Origin: Epibacterium sp. Ofav1-8
GTDB lineage: Bacteria > Pseudomonadota > Alphaproteobacteria > Rhodobacterales > Rhodobacteraceae
Assembly (NCBI RefSeq): GCF_022348185.1
Contig: NZ_JAKRFD010000012.1
Span: 1 to 64,000, forward strand
Direction of reading: 5' to 3'
DNA: 64,000 bases
The position numbers were made by a program, and so were the translations under genes. Positions 55,302-64,000 of this stretch are shown here, piece by piece; position 1 is the first letter of the stretch, and each line of letters begins with the position of its first letter. Below the pieces are notes generated by a model. It searched no databases. It was not told the origin of the DNA and saw only the letters and a list, made by a program, of their open reading frames with translations.

Positions 55302-56246
55302 ATGCCTGAGACGACCTTTTTTCCCGCCCCCAGTTTTGTTTCTGTGAATGGCGTCGAACTGGAGGTGTTCGAGTGCGGCCAGGAAAACGCCGGCCACCCG
55401 ATCCTGCTGTGCCACGGCTGGCCTGAGCATGCCTATTCCTGGCGCGAGCAGATGCCGGCGCTGGCGGCGGCCGGGTACCATGTGATCGCCCCGAACCAGC
55501 GCGGCTATGGGCGGTCGTCCCGTCCGGCCGAGGTTGAGGCCTATGACATTGCCGCCCTGACGGAGGATCTGGTGGGGCTGCTGGATCACTTCGGCTATCA
55601 GCAGGCCATATGTGTGGGGCATGACTGGGGCGCGAATGTGGTCTGGGGGCTGGCACAATTGCATCCGGACCGGGTGTCCGACATCGTCAGCCTGGCCTTG
55701 CCCTACCAGCCCCGCACACCGAAACCCTGGATCGAATTCATCGAGGAGGTGTTTGGCAGCGACCACTATCTTGTGCATTTCAACCGCCAGCCCGGGGTGG
55801 CGGATGCGGTGCTCGACCAGAACGCGGCGCAGTTCCTGCGCAACCTGTTTCGCAAGAACCTGCCGCCGGCGCAGCCTTCACCGGGCATGATGATGATGGA
55901 TCTGGCCCTTGCGCAGCAGCCGCAGGGCGACCCGGTGATGCGTGACGAGGATCTGGCGGTCTTTGTGTCCGCCTTTGCGGAGACCGGGTTCACCGGTAGT
56001 ATCAACTGGTATCGCAACCTCGACCGCAACTGGCATCTTCTGGCCGATGTCGCGCCCCGGATCGACCAGCGCGCCCTGATGATCTACGGCGCGCAGGACA
56101 CGATCCCCCAATCCGATAGTCTGACAGCGTTCGTGCCCAACGTGGAGGTTGTCACGCTGGAGTGTGGCCACTGGATTCAGCAGGAACGCCCGCAGGAGAC
56201 GACAGAGGCGATCCTGACCTGGTTGGCGCAGGCCCCCACTGCCTGA
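55302..56246 (+). CDS. Epoxide hydrolase/haloalkane dehalogenase-like alpha/beta hydrolase
   Basis: 314 residues, AAGGAG upstream. HGWPE gives the oxyanion hole; the nucleophile is the aspartate in GHDWGANV, the acid lies near GAQDTIPQ, and the histidine in ECGHWIQQERP. INWYRNL in the cap matches the tyrosine region of soluble epoxide hydrolases. It should open an epoxide to a diol by a covalent ester intermediate. Substrate unknown. Confidence 0.83.
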   Translation: MPETTFFPAPSFVSVNGVELEVFECGQENAGHPILLCHGWPEHAYSWREQMPALAAAGYHVIAPNQRGYGRSSRPAEVEAYDIAALTEDLVGLLDHFGYQQAICVGHDWGANVVWGLAQLHPDRVSDIVSLALPYQPRTPKPWIEFIEEVFGSDHYLVHFNRQPGVADAVLDQNAAQFLRNLFRKNLPPAQPSPGMMMMDLALAQQPQGDPVMRDEDLAVFVSAFAETGFTGSINWYRNLDRNWHLLADVAPRIDQRALMIYGAQDTIPQSDSLTAFVPNVEVVTLECGHWIQQERPQETTEAILTWLAQAPTA

Positions 56247-56356
56247 TCAGACCGCCTGAACCGACCGCCTGATCCGGGCACCGATCAACGCGCGCTGCCC
56301 ATCGATCTGATCGGTGGGCAGGCGTCCTGTACCGTGTCGCGCCGTGCCGACAGGTG

Positions 56357-56674
56357 TTATCCCTTGGGGCGGGCGGCTTTTTCGGCGATGCCGCTCAGGC
56401 CCTGACGCTCGGCCAGAACCTTGAGCACATCATCCAGCGCCACATCGCGCGCGGCCAGCATCACCAGGAAATGATAGAGCACATCCGCGCCCTCGGACGC
56501 GAGCCCTGCCTTGTCGTCTTTCACCGCCTCGATGATGGCCTCTATGGATTCTTCGCCGAATTTCTCCGCACATTTCTCCGGCCCCTTGGACAGGAGTTTC
56601 GCGGTCCAGCTGGTGTCTGGATCGGTGCCCTTGCGCGACAGAATGGTCTGTTCGAGGTCATGCAGCAGGGTCAT
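56357..56674 (-). CDS. hisE: Phosphoribosyl-ATP pyrophosphatase HisE
   Basis: 105 residues from ATG 56674, ATGA-overlapping the hisF stop. [59 protein letters not shown] contains the MazG-fold acidic metal site. Second step of histidine synthesis. Fused to HisI in many bacteria but separate here. Confidence 0.95.
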   Translation of the reverse strand: MTLLHDLEQTILSRKGTDPDTSWTAKLLSKGPEKCAEKFGEESIEAIIEAVKDDKAGLASEGADVLYHFLVMLAARDVALDDVLKVLAERQGLSGIAEKAARPKG

Positions 56675-57432
56675 TGGAGCCTCATCGGGATGCCATTGGC
56701 GATCATGTGTTCTTTGGCCTGTTGCACCGTGTATTCGCCAAAGTGGAAGATCGAGGCAGCCAGGACCGCGCTGGCGCCCCCTTTGGTCACACCGTCCACG
56801 AGGTGATCCAGAGTGCCGACACCGCCAGAGGCAATCACCGGCACATCCACCGCATCGGAAATCGCGCGGGTCATCTCGAGGTTGAAACCCGATTTGGTGC
56901 CGTCGCGATCCATCGAGGTCAGCAGGATCTCGCCCGCGCCTTTGGCGGTTACAAGACGGGCGAACTCCACCGCGTCGATGCCGGTCTCGCGGCGCCCGCC
57001 ATGGGTGAAGATCTCCCATTTGCCGGGGGCGACGGATTTGGCGTCGATGGCGCAGACGATGCACTGGCTGCCGAACTGGTCGGCGGCCTCGCGGATCACA
57101 TCCGGGTTGGCCACAGCGGCGGAATTGAACGAGACCTTGTCCGCCCCAGCAAGCAAAAGCGCGCGCACATCGTCCTTGGTGCGTACGCCGCCGCCCACGG
57201 TGAGCGGCACAAAGCATTGCTCGGCGGTGCGGCGCACCATGTCAAACATCGTGCCGCGATTTTCATGGGTCGCGTGGATGTCGAGGAAACAGATCTCATC
57301 GGCACCGGCGGCATCATAGGCGCGCGCGGCCTCCACCGGATCGCCTGCGTCACGCAGGCCGACAAAATTTACGCCCTTGACCACACGGCCATCGGCGACA
57401 TCGAGACAGGGAATGAGACGGGTCTTAAGCAT
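56671..57432 (-). CDS. hisF: Imidazole glycerol phosphate synthase cyclase subunit HisF
   Basis: 253 residues from ATG 57432. [24 protein letters not shown] has the catalytic aspartate; [31 protein letters not shown] and [12 protein letters not shown] and [13 protein letters not shown] are HisF blocks. It pairs with HisH, which is encoded 5 kb away rather than adjacent. Overlaps hisE by 4 nt. Confidence 0.97.
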   Translation of the reverse strand: MLKTRLIPCLDVADGRVVKGVNFVGLRDAGDPVEAARAYDAAGADEICFLDIHATHENRGTMFDMVRRTAEQCFVPLTVGGGVRTKDDVRALLLAGADKVSFNSAAVANPDVIREAADQFGSQCIVCAIDAKSVAPGKWEIFTHGGRRETGIDAVEFARLVTAKGAGEILLTSMDRDGTKSGFNLEMTRAISDAVDVPVIASGGVGTLDHLVDGVTKGGASAVLAASIFHFGEYTVQQAKEHMIANGIPMRLQ

Positions 57433-57637
57433 ATGCGCCTTATGGACCGGAACCGGCGGCGGGAAAAGAGGGCATCGCGCGCGGGCTTGCGAATTGCACG
57501 AGGTGGGCACCGGGCAGGGGGGCAGAGGGTGGCCGGTCTTTGCCGATTTCAGCGCGTGTCGCCTTTGTGACTGGCGAAGCCCGGTGGCGCGCGCCAGATT
57601 TTGCGCCAAATCGTCCATTTGTGATTGAGGAGATCTT

Positions 57638-58081
57638 ATGAAAACCTTTGTAACCGCTGCCGCGATTGCCCTGATGAGCACCGTGCCCGCCCTTGCGGAT
57701 CTGGTCAAAGTCGAAAGCCGCCATTCCGTGCCCGCAACACTGGATGCGCTCGAAATGGCGCTGGACAAGGCAGGCGCGACCGTCTTTGCCCGCGTCGATC
57801 ATGCCAAAGGGGCCGAAGGCATTGGCGAGGAGCTTGCCGCCTCGCAACTGCTGATCTTTGGCAACCCCAAGATCGGCACAGCGGCGATGCAGGCTGATGC
57901 GCGCGCGGGCCTGTTCTTGCCGCTCAAGGCGCTGGCCTATGAGGACAGCGAGGGTAAGGTCTGGCTCACCTATGAGGACCCGGTGATGATGTTCGAGGGC
58001 CTTGATATCAAAGCCAACGCTGAATTCATCGCAGGCATGACTGCGGCGCTGCAAAAACTCTCTGAGGCCGCAACGCAGTAG
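57638..58081 (+). CDS. DUF302 exported protein
   Basis: 147 residues with signal peptide (cleavage near ALA|DL) and AGGAG before ATG. The DUF302 fold is shown by [35 protein letters not shown] and [36 protein letters not shown]302 proteins bind unknown ligands and are common in Proteobacteria. The gene lies divergent from hisF; no shared role is evident. Confidence 0.88.
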   Translation: MKTFVTAAAIALMSTVPALADLVKVESRHSVPATLDALEMALDKAGATVFARVDHAKGAEGIGEELAASQLLIFGNPKIGTAAMQADARAGLFLPLKALAYEDSEGKVWLTYEDPVMMFEGLDIKANAEFIAGMTAALQKLSEAATQ

Positions 58082-58122
58082 CAGGTTTGAGGAATACCCT
58101 GTCTCGGCGTGAGGGCTCTGCG

Positions 58123-58605
58123 TTAGTGCGGCGTTTGCGCTGAGGCGACAGGCGTGTCTGCGCGTGCGATCCGGCGCATGGAATCGCGCACGATCAGGAT
58201 GTGAAACGGCATCACCACCATCAGGTAGATCCGCCCCAGCCAATTGTTGCGGTGCACCCAAGTCGCCATGTGAATGCGACCTGCCTCCTGACGCACGCAG
58301 ATGCGGAAATTCAGGTGGGTGTCATCTGTTCCCAGGATCACCTCCTGCGCATCTTCATAGGTGACCGGAAAAATCGCGCCTTCACCGGTAGCGCTCACTT
58401 CGGTCTTGAGGCCCAAAGGGCGCACGATAAGGTTGCGCAACGCCAGCAGGGCGCTGGCCCATTTGGGCATGCTGAGGCCGATATCCGCCGCCTCCCGTGG
58501 GCCAAGGGGGCTCTCCACCGCATAGCCATCGATGAAGTCACCCGGTTGAACCATCCTCCACAGGGAAGAGGTTTTTTGCAGCGGGCTGGTCTCGATCTTT
58601 GGCAT
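58123..58605 (-). CDS. DUF2867-like protein
   Basis: 160 residues from ATG 58605, with AAGGAG 8 nt upstream; the open frame further 5' passes through a hairpin repeat. FIDGYAVESPLGPREAADIGLSMPKWASALLALRNLIVRPLGL and FPVTYEDAQEVILGTDDTHLNFRICVRQE resemble the DUF2867 fold, ending in a hydrophobic segment (LGRIYLMVVMPFHILIV). Function unknown. It separates hisF from hisA. Confidence 0.72.
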   Translation of the reverse strand: MPKIETSPLQKTSSLWRMVQPGDFIDGYAVESPLGPREAADIGLSMPKWASALLALRNLIVRPLGLKTEVSATGEGAIFPVTYEDAQEVILGTDDTHLNFRICVRQEAGRIHMATWVHRNNWLGRIYLMVVMPFHILIVRDSMRRIARADTPVASAQTPH

Positions 58606-58761
58606 GGCGCGGCTCCTTACCGGGGAGCGTGACAGGCTCGGGCGTGTGATGCCACTGGGCAAGGTGCCGCAGACCGAGTGCTGCGTTCTCCAGCGAGGGG
58701 AAGGCTCCCGCCCCCGATGCAATCCCCGCCTTTGGCGAGGATCTTTCGGCGTTGGGCCGGG

Positions 58762-58824
58762 CGCGGAGGCGCGTGTCCGCAGGACACGCGCCTCCGCGGT
58801 CGCTTCGGGCAAAGCCCGAAGCGA
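58762..58824. repeat. Double-hairpin intergenic repeat, copy 2
   Basis: Hairpin I: CGCGGAGGCGCGTGTCC (58762-58778), loop GCA, exact complement 58782-58798. Hairpin II: TCGCTTCGGGC (58800-58810), loop AAA, GCCCGAAGCGA (58814-58824). Compared with 43097-43158 stem II is identical, stem I differs in sequence but keeps 17 bp and the GCA loop. Fills the gap between the DUF2867 and hisA genes. Confidence 0.78.
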
Positions 58825-58884
58825 AACACCTCGTCGATAGGTCGTTTAGACAGCCGCAGGCGCGGTCGTGTGCGGCGGGGGCGA

Positions 58885-59607
58885 TCAGCCCTTGAGGACC
58901 GCCAGCGCCTCAGAGAGATCAATCGCGCCATCATAGAGCGCGCGGCCCGAAATTGCGCCATTGAGCGGCGCGCCGCAGGATTTCAGCGCGCGCAGATCGT
59001 CAAGCGAGGAGACGCCGCCAGAGGCGATCACCGGGATCGACACCGCATTGGCCAGCGCGGCGGTGGCGTCAATGTTTGGACCTTTCATCGCGCCGTCGCG
59101 CATGATGTCGGTGTAGATGATCGCAGCAACGCCCGCGTCCTCAAAGGACTTCGCCAGATCGGTGACGTCGACATCGGTTTCCTCGGCCCAGCCCTTGGTC
59201 GCAACCTTGCCACCACGCGCGTCGATCCCGACCGCGACCTTGCCCGGAAACGCCCGTGCCGCCTCGCGCACCAGATCGGGGTCCTCCACCGCCACGGTGC
59301 CAAGGATCACCCGCGCCAGCCCCTTGTCGAGCCAGCGCTCGATGGTGGCCATATCGCGGATGCCACCGCCAAGCTGCGCAGGCACCTGACACTGCTTCAG
59401 GATCTCCTCAACCGGCGCGGCGTTCACCGGCTCTCCCGCGAAGGCGCCGTTCAGATCCACCAGATGCAGCCACTCACAGCCCGCCGCCACGAACTCCAGC
59501 GCCTGCGCGGCCGGGTTGTCGTTGAACACGGTGGTCTTGTCCATGTCACCATGCAGAAGCCGCACGGCCTGGCCGTCCTTGAGGTCAATGGCAGGGTAGA
59601 GGATCAT
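58885..59607 (-). CDS. hisA: ProFAR isomerase HisA
   Basis: 240 residues from ATG 59607. [63 protein letters not shown] and [15 protein letters not shown] are HisA blocks with both catalytic aspartates (AIDLKDG and TDIMRDGAM). Fourth step of histidine synthesis. hisF is 1.5 kb downstream, with two unrelated genes between. Confidence 0.96.
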   Translation of the reverse strand: MILYPAIDLKDGQAVRLLHGDMDKTTVFNDNPAAQALEFVAAGCEWLHLVDLNGAFAGEPVNAAPVEEILKQCQVPAQLGGGIRDMATIERWLDKGLARVILGTVAVEDPDLVREAARAFPGKVAVGIDARGGKVATKGWAEETDVDVTDLAKSFEDAGVAAIIYTDIMRDGAMKGPNIDATAALANAVSIPVIASGGVSSLDDLRALKSCGAPLNGAISGRALYDGAIDLSEALAVLKG

Positions 59608-59786
59608 CGGCGGGGCCCTTCTGGTCATGGGGAGAGTGCTTTGGCTGCCCTTTTGCCCAAGGTGGCGGCGAATTGCAACGTGGGCGGCATCACCGCGCGT
59701 TGCAGGCGCAGGGGCAGGGCGACCCGAGGTCAATCTTGCCTGAATGCGCGCGCCTCGGTCAGACTTCCAACCCATAGGGAGGACGA

Positions 59787-60182
59787 ATGACCATGAAACA
59801 CCTGATTGCACCCCTTGCCGTGACGCTTGGACTGACGACCGCCGCCTTTGCCGCCGACCCGATCGAGGGCACGTGGAAGACCCAGCCAGATGATGGCTCT
59901 TATGCGCATGTGGCGATGGAACCCTGCGGCAGTGCCGTATGCGGCACCATTGCGCGCACCTTCAACGACAGCGGCGAGTATAAATCTCCGAACCTCGGAA
60001 AGACGCTGGTGATCGACATGGTCCCGCAGGGCGGCGGCGCCTATGAGGGCAAGGTCTGGCGGCCCTCCAACAACAAGATCTACATCGGCAAGATGGATCT
60101 GAGCGGCGACAGCCTGCGCCTGCGTGGTTGCGTGGCGGGCGGGCTGATCTGTTCGAAACAGACCTGGACGCGGGTGAAGTAA
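59787..60182 (+). CDS. DUF2147 exported protein
   Basis: 131 residues with a signal peptide (cleavage near AFA|AD); an ATG two codons later is possible. [27 protein letters not shown] and [44 protein letters not shown] are the DUF2147 pattern with four conserved cysteines (possible disulfides). Periplasmic, lipocalin-like in shape, function unknown. Confidence 0.9.
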   Translation: MTMKHLIAPLAVTLGLTTAAFAADPIEGTWKTQPDDGSYAHVAMEPCGSAVCGTIARTFNDSGEYKSPNLGKTLVIDMVPQGGGAYEGKVWRPSNNKIYIGKMDLSGDSLRLRGCVAGGLICSKQTWTRVK

Positions 60183-60210
60183 CGCGCATCCAAACCTGAA
60201 TGCGGTGGGG

Positions 60211-60534
60211 TCAGAACAGCCCCATCTGCACGGGGATCGGCACAAAGCCCCGTTTGACCTGCCGGTCCCGCGTGCTCTCGAACAGCGATTGCGCCTCATC
60301 AAGCGTGGGGCAGTAGTTGCGCCGCTCCTGCCCGCCGGGCTGGCCGATCGGGCCGGTGGATTGCACCACGCACCAGTCGCCGAACAGCGTCGGCGTCAGG
60401 CTCAGCACCAGATAGCGATGCTGCCCGTCCCGGTGGCTGAATTTTTCGAAACGCAAGTACAAGTGGAAGTGGGCCTGACCGTGAAAGTGGTCAGGCCCAT
60501 ATGCCTTGTTGCCAAGGCCATGTCCATTGCTCAC
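60211..60534 (-). CDS. WGR-domain protein
   Basis: Up to 107 residues. The WGR core is YLVLSLTPTLFGDWCVVQSTGPIGQPGGQERRNYCPTLDEAQSLFESTRDRQVKRG, a small nucleic-acid-binding fold also found in PARPs. The start is uncertain: GTG 60534 gives the full length, but the first 30 codons contain a perfect 10-bp hairpin and a His-rich sequence; a TTG near codon 27 may be the true start. Function unknown. Confidence 0.75.
   Translation of the reverse strand: MSNGHGLGNKAYGPDHFHGQAHFHLYLRFEKFSHRDGQHRYLVLSLTPTLFGDWCVVQSTGPIGQPGGQERRNYCPTLDEAQSLFESTRDRQVKRGFVPIPVQMGLF
60471..60498. other. Perfect 10-bp hairpin at the 5' end of the WGR gene
   Basis: GGGCCTGACC (60471-60480), loop GTGAAAGT, GGTCAGGCCC (60489-60498). 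Either within codons 13-22 of the longest frame or in its leader, if a later start is used. Confidence 0.6.
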
Positions 60535-60577
60535 ATGGGTTTAGGGGACCGGTGATGCAGGACAAAAGCGGTTGGGC

Positions 60578-61114
60578 TCAGACGCTGCCGGTGTATTCGC
60601 CGCGCGCCGGGTAGCTGTTGGCGATGGCAAAATCCAGCGCTGCCACCAGTTCGGAAAAATGCGGGCGCACAAAGGGCATGGTCTGTACGGAGCCATAATA
60701 GAGCGTCTGTTCCGGCGTCACCATGAACAGGCCCGGCTCGGAAAACAGCGCAGGCTCTTCAATGCCGATCGAGGTGGTGCCGCGCGACGTCGAGATGTAA
60801 AGCCCCCAGTCCTTGGCGACGTTCAGCGGCAGATCATAGGCAAAGCGCAGATTTTTGGCTTCGATCTTTTCTGCCATCAACCGGGTGCGGTCCTCGTCGT
60901 CAGAGCTGATGGCGATGCAGTTGACGCCGCGTTCGGCAAAATCTGCGGCGCGCTTTTCGAACTCTTTCAGATAGGTGGCGCAGATCGGGCAGTGCAGGCC
61001 GCGATAGAAACAGATGACGGTGCCGCGCTCGGACACTTCGGAGGCAAGGTCGAACTGGCCGCCGCCCAGCAAAGGCAGCGACAGGGCAGGGGTTTTCTGG
61101 CGAGGGATCAGCAT
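60578..61114 (-). CDS. Thioredoxin-fold peroxiredoxin-like protein (AhpC/TSA)
   Basis: 178 residues from ATG 61114 with GGAG upstream. The redox centre is in GTVICFYRGLHCPICATYLKEFEKR, a CPIC pair; CIAISSDDEDRTRLMAEKI and FAYDLPLNVAKDWGLYIS follow as in AhpC/TSA proteins. It probably reduces peroxides or disulfides in the cytoplasm. Divergent from an AraC regulator that likely controls it. Confidence 0.85.
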   Translation of the reverse strand: MLIPRQKTPALSLPLLGGGQFDLASEVSERGTVICFYRGLHCPICATYLKEFEKRAADFAERGVNCIAISSDDEDRTRLMAEKIEAKNLRFAYDLPLNVAKDWGLYISTSRGTTSIGIEEPALFSEPGLFMVTPEQTLYYGSVQTMPFVRPHFSELVAALDFAIANSYPARGEYTGSV

Positions 61115-61255
61115 GGGCAACTCCGGTATGCTTGCGGCCGACATGCGGTCGGTGTGCTGTGTGACATCTCTATTGCACGCATTTGTGCTTGGTAATTCCG
61201 AAAAAGCTGACCTAAAACCCGGATGTGCGCCGGATATGCGTATGTGGAGGATGTG

Positions 61256-61990
61256 ATGGACCGTCTCACCAGTCTTATTTCGCGGTTTCGGATGCGGGTG
61301 GATATCGCGGCCTGTCCGCATGCAAATCTCTGTGTTCTGACAGGGCGCGCAGGGGGGCAGACCCTGCTGTTTACACCCGGCAGCACAGTGCAGGTCACGG
61401 AGGCTGCGGCAGGCGCGGTCTGCCTTGCGCTGCGGGTGGACTGGGACGGGGCGCATAACCCTTTGGTGGCGGCATTGCCGCAGCGGGTCGAGGTGGCGTT
61501 GTCCCAAACCCCGCAGTTGGCCGCGATCCTGGACCTGATGCGGCAGGAGCTTGAGGCCCATCGCTGCGGGGCGGAATCGGTTCTGTCCAGTCTCGGGCAG
61601 GCGTTGATGGTGCGGCTGCTGCGCCATCTGATCGAGGCGGGCACCGCAGAGCCGGGCCTGCTGGCAGGGCTTGCGGATCAGCGGCTGGCCCGCGCGATTG
61701 TATCGATGCATGATGAGCCGGGACGGGTCTGGACCACCGCTGATCTGGCGCAGGAGGCGGGGTTGTCGCTGTCGCGGTTTTCGGAGCTGTTCTCAGCGCA
61801 AATGAACGAGACGCCGATGGGATACCTGCGGCGTTGGCGGTTGACGCTGGCGCGGCAGGATCTGCTCCGGGGCGACCGGGTTGAGGCTGTCGCCCGCCGC
61901 TATGCGTATGAGTCACCCGAAGGGTTTACCCGTGCCTTTCGCAAAGCCTACGGCGTGGCGCCGGTCTCCCTGAGGCAGAGCGCGGCCTGA
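61256..61990 (+). CDS. AraC-family regulator (cupin-type sensor)
   Basis: 244 residues from ATG 61256 with GGAGG upstream. The N-terminal half is a cupin-like ligand domain, and the C-terminal AraC domain has VWTTADLAQEAGLSLSRFSELFSAQMNETPMGYLRRWRL and VEAVARRYAYESPEGFTRAFRKAYG. The 141-nt divergent gap with the peroxiredoxin-like gene suggests it regulates that gene, as in related pairs. Confidence 0.88.
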   Translation: MDRLTSLISRFRMRVDIAACPHANLCVLTGRAGGQTLLFTPGSTVQVTEAAAGAVCLALRVDWDGAHNPLVAALPQRVEVALSQTPQLAAILDLMRQELEAHRCGAESVLSSLGQALMVRLLRHLIEAGTAEPGLLAGLADQRLARAIVSMHDEPGRVWTTADLAQEAGLSLSRFSELFSAQMNETPMGYLRRWRLTLARQDLLRGDRVEAVARRYAYESPEGFTRAFRKAYGVAPVSLRQSAA

Positions 61991-62074
61991 GGCTGGGCTG
62001 CGTTTGGCCTACCTGCGCGTGCCCTATGCGCATGGCCGGTGTTGCGTGTTCTGACATCTGTTGAGTGTGATGGC

Positions 62075-62190
62075 CAAACGCCGCGCGCCGGCCCCTCGAT
62101 GGGGCGGGCGCGCGGGCTTGCCGGTGGCGCGCAAGCGGCCAGGGGCCCCTTGCGCGCGCCGCCCTTTCGGGCGGCAGGCGTCCAGATCAG
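62075..62190. repeat. GC-rich structured intergenic region, probable repeat relative
   Basis: Contains GCCGCCC-TTTC-GGGCGGC (62160-62177) and, further left, self-complementary GGCCCC/GGGGCC and GCGCGC modules beside GGCCAAACGCC. Resembles the family at 43097 and 58762 in composition and position (intergenic, before a his gene) but I could not align stem II. Confidence 0.3.
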
Positions 62191-62199
62191 AGCGGGGTG

Positions 62200-62838
62200 T
62201 CAGGGGGTCCAGGTGAGGAAGTTGCCGATCATCCTGAGCCCGACATGCTGGCTTTTTTCCGGGTGGAACTGCATGCCGAGCATGGTGTCGCGCCCGATCA
62301 CCGCTGTCACATCCCCGGCGTAATCCACATGCGCCAGCCGTTCGGCCGGATTGGCGACACGGAAGTGATAGCTATGCACAAAATAGCAGTGATCGCCCGT
62401 CGAGATGCCATCAAACACCGGGTGGGGGTTGTCGATCACCAGATCGTTCCAGCCCATATGCGGCACCTTGAGGCGTGTATCCGCAGGCGTGATCTTCACC
62501 ACGTCTCCGCCCACCCAGCCAAGGCCCGGCGTCTCGGAATACTCGTGCCCCGTCGTGGCCATCAACTGCATGCCGACACAAATCCCGAGGAAGGGGCGGC
62601 CCTTGACCTCCACGGCCTCGACCATCGCGTCATAAATGCCCTTGTGGCCGCGCAATTCTGCCGCGCAGGCAGGAAAGGCCCCGTCGCCCGGCAGCACCAG
62701 CCGGTCGGCGCGGGCGACCACATCGGCGTCGGAGGTCACCACCACCTCGCCTGCGCCGACCTCAGCCGCCATGCGCTGAAACGCTTTTTCGGCGGAGTGC
62801 AGGTTGCCGGATTCATAGTCGATGATGGCGGTCAGCAT
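62200..62838 (-). CDS. hisH: Imidazole glycerol phosphate synthase glutaminase subunit HisH
   Basis: 212 residues. IIDYESGNLHSAEKAF, LPGDGAFPACAAEL, FLGICVGMQLMATTG with the catalytic cysteine, and AVIGRDTMLGMQFHPEKSQHVG with His and Glu complete the triad. It supplies ammonia to HisF. hisB ends 103 nt upstream on the same strand. Confidence 0.96.
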   Translation of the reverse strand: MLTAIIDYESGNLHSAEKAFQRMAAEVGAGEVVVTSDADVVARADRLVLPGDGAFPACAAELRGHKGIYDAMVEAVEVKGRPFLGICVGMQLMATTGHEYSETPGLGWVGGDVVKITPADTRLKVPHMGWNDLVIDNPHPVFDGISTGDHCYFVHSYHFRVANPAERLAHVDYAGDVTAVIGRDTMLGMQFHPEKSQHVGLRMIGNFLTWTP

Positions 62839-62941
62839 GGAAACGTCCTCGGGATGGTGTGAACCCCGAGGTGGCTTTGAGCCATCACAGGGTCAGGGGG
62901 CACGGGATCAAGGGGCAGGGCAGCAGTGCGGCGCAAGCGCC

Positions 62942-63529
62942 TCAGAGCGCACCCTTGGTGGAGGGCACGGCGTCGGCCTTGCGCGGGTCGACCTCAACGG
63001 CGGTGCGCAGCGCGCGGGCCACGGCCTTGAATGCGGCCTCGGCGATGTGGTGGCTGTTCACCCCATGGATCTGATCGACGTGCAGGGTGATGCCGCCATG
63101 GGTCGCAAGCGCCTGAAAGAACTCGCGGACGAGTTCGGTGTCGAAAGTGCCGATTTTTTGCGTGGGCAGATCCACATTCCACACAAGGAAAGGTCGGGCC
63201 GAAAGATCCAGCGCGGCGCGCACCTGTGCGTCATCCATCGGCAAGTGACACTCGCCGTAGCGGTTGATACCTTTCTTGTCGCCAAGCGCCTGCACCAGCG
63301 CCTGACCCAGCGCGATACCGGTATCCTCGACGGTGTGGTGGTCGTCGATGTGATAATCCCCCTTGGCGCGGATGGTCATGTCGATCAGCGAGTGGCGCGA
63401 CAGCTGGTCCAGCATGTGGTCAAAAAAGCCAACGCCGGTCTGATTGTCATATGTGCCGCTGCCGTCGAGGTTGACGGAGACGGAGATCTCCGTCTCGGCG
63501 GTGGAGCGGGAAACCTGGGCTGTGCGCAT
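62942..63529 (-). CDS. hisB: Imidazoleglycerol-phosphate dehydratase HisB
   Basis: 195 residues from ATG 63529. The manganese-binding [16 protein letters not shown] and [15 protein letters not shown] repeats are intact, and [15 protein letters not shown] precedes them. Monofunctional, without the phosphatase domain of E. coli HisB, as is usual in alphaproteobacteria. First of the his genes on this strand in view. Confidence 0.97.
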   Translation of the reverse strand: MRTAQVSRSTAETEISVSVNLDGSGTYDNQTGVGFFDHMLDQLSRHSLIDMTIRAKGDYHIDDHHTVEDTGIALGQALVQALGDKKGINRYGECHLPMDDAQVRAALDLSARPFLVWNVDLPTQKIGTFDTELVREFFQALATHGGITLHVDQIHGVNSHHIAEAAFKAVARALRTAVEVDPRKADAVPSTKGAL

Positions 63530-63720
63530 GGTGAAATCCTCAATCTGTCGCCTAGGCTTATAGGGTGCGGGGCGGCGCAGGCTCAAGGGGGATCGCAGGA
63601 TTGCTGTGCCTCTGCAGTGCCTTTGTGGCGCATCAGGGGCGCTCAGGGGTGGGATTGCCCTTTTTCGCGCTGCATGCGAGGTTGCCGGGCAACCAGACCT
63701 GACAGAAGCTGAGGCGAGAT

Positions 63721-63960
63721 ATGTCCACCTGCGTCTTTATCCAGATCCGCTGCAAACCCGGCACCACCTATAAGGTGGCCGAGGACATTGCGCTGCATGA
63801 GATCCATTCGGAGCTTTATTCCACCAGCGGGGAATATGATCTGCTGATGAAGCTCTACATCCCCTCGGGCGAGGATGTGGGCAAATATATCAATGACCAC
63901 CTGTTGCAGATCCCCAATATCGAGCGGTCGCTGACGACGATGACGTTCAAGGTCTTCTGA
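63721..63960 (+). CDS. Stand-alone Lrp/AsnC ligand-binding (RAM) domain protein
   Basis: 79 residues: [74 protein letters not shown], the whole RAM domain and nothing else. No DNA-binding helix is present. Such proteins form decamers or similar rings and sense amino acids without direct DNA contact. Divergent from hisB (190-nt gap), so linkage to amino-acid metabolism is possible. Confidence 0.88.
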   Translation: MSTCVFIQIRCKPGTTYKVAEDIALHEIHSELYSTSGEYDLLMKLYIPSGEDVGKYINDHLLQIPNIERSLTTMTFKVF

Positions 63961-64000
63961 GGGTTGCCAAATGGAGCGCCTTGCGGCGCGCAGGTTGTGC

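Overview
The window is high-GC chromosomal DNA that looks like a marine alphaproteobacterium of the family Rhodobacteraceae (Roseobacter group, Ruegeria/Phaeobacter/Leisingera-like). The evidence is the gene complement (TRAP transporter, dimethylglycine-dehydrogenase-like enzyme beside a Rieske oxygenase, alphaproteobacterial CsgH-type curli locus, BioR box before bioB), many ATGA/GTGA gene overlaps, and GC-rich structured intergenic repeats. Species cannot be assigned from sequence alone.

Layout. 1-4254 (minus): an orphan type VI secretion effector module, a DUF4123 adaptor followed by a VasX-like membrane effector and the start of a small membrane protein cut by the window edge. 4255-5159 holds no gene I can support. 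5160-9540 (plus): a curli amyloid locus with two curlins, CsgH, a third curlin-like protein, CsgF and CsgG, with a leader hairpin in front and hairpins between genes. A diguanylate cyclase without an inhibitory site (9747-11537) converges on it.

11784-26087 is a roughly 14 kb catabolic island: a sugar-type ABC importer, a HisD-like dehydrogenase, an SDR, a bicupin, an alpha/beta hydrolase, an RraA-like aldolase, four NTF2/SnoaL-like proteins and a LacI regulator. Two LacI-type operators sit in the divergent promoter at 24886-25061. I recognise the families but not the substrate; this is the best candidate for an undescribed pathway. 26155-33091 is a second catabolic unit: LysR, a TRAP transporter, an acetylpolyamine-amidohydrolase-like enzyme, RidA and a DadA-like oxidase. 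33191-36544 holds two fused glycosyltransferase/methyltransferase genes, one with a 14-nt homopolymer tract in its coding sequence, as in phase-variable genes. 36854-42928 is an N-methyl-amine (probably glycine betaine/dimethylglycine) catabolic group.

43194-49480 is a thiamine operon, thiC-O-S-G-E-F-D, behind a TPP riboswitch. bioB with a BioR box, a DUF2478 gene, tRNA-Tyr and rlmB follow. From 52.6 to 64 kb there are mostly small housekeeping and stress genes, among which the histidine genes hisE, hisF, hisA, hisH and hisB are spread on the minus strand with unrelated genes between them.

Across the window there are two families of structured intergenic repeats. One is a double hairpin whose long stem differs in sequence between copies but stays perfectly paired.
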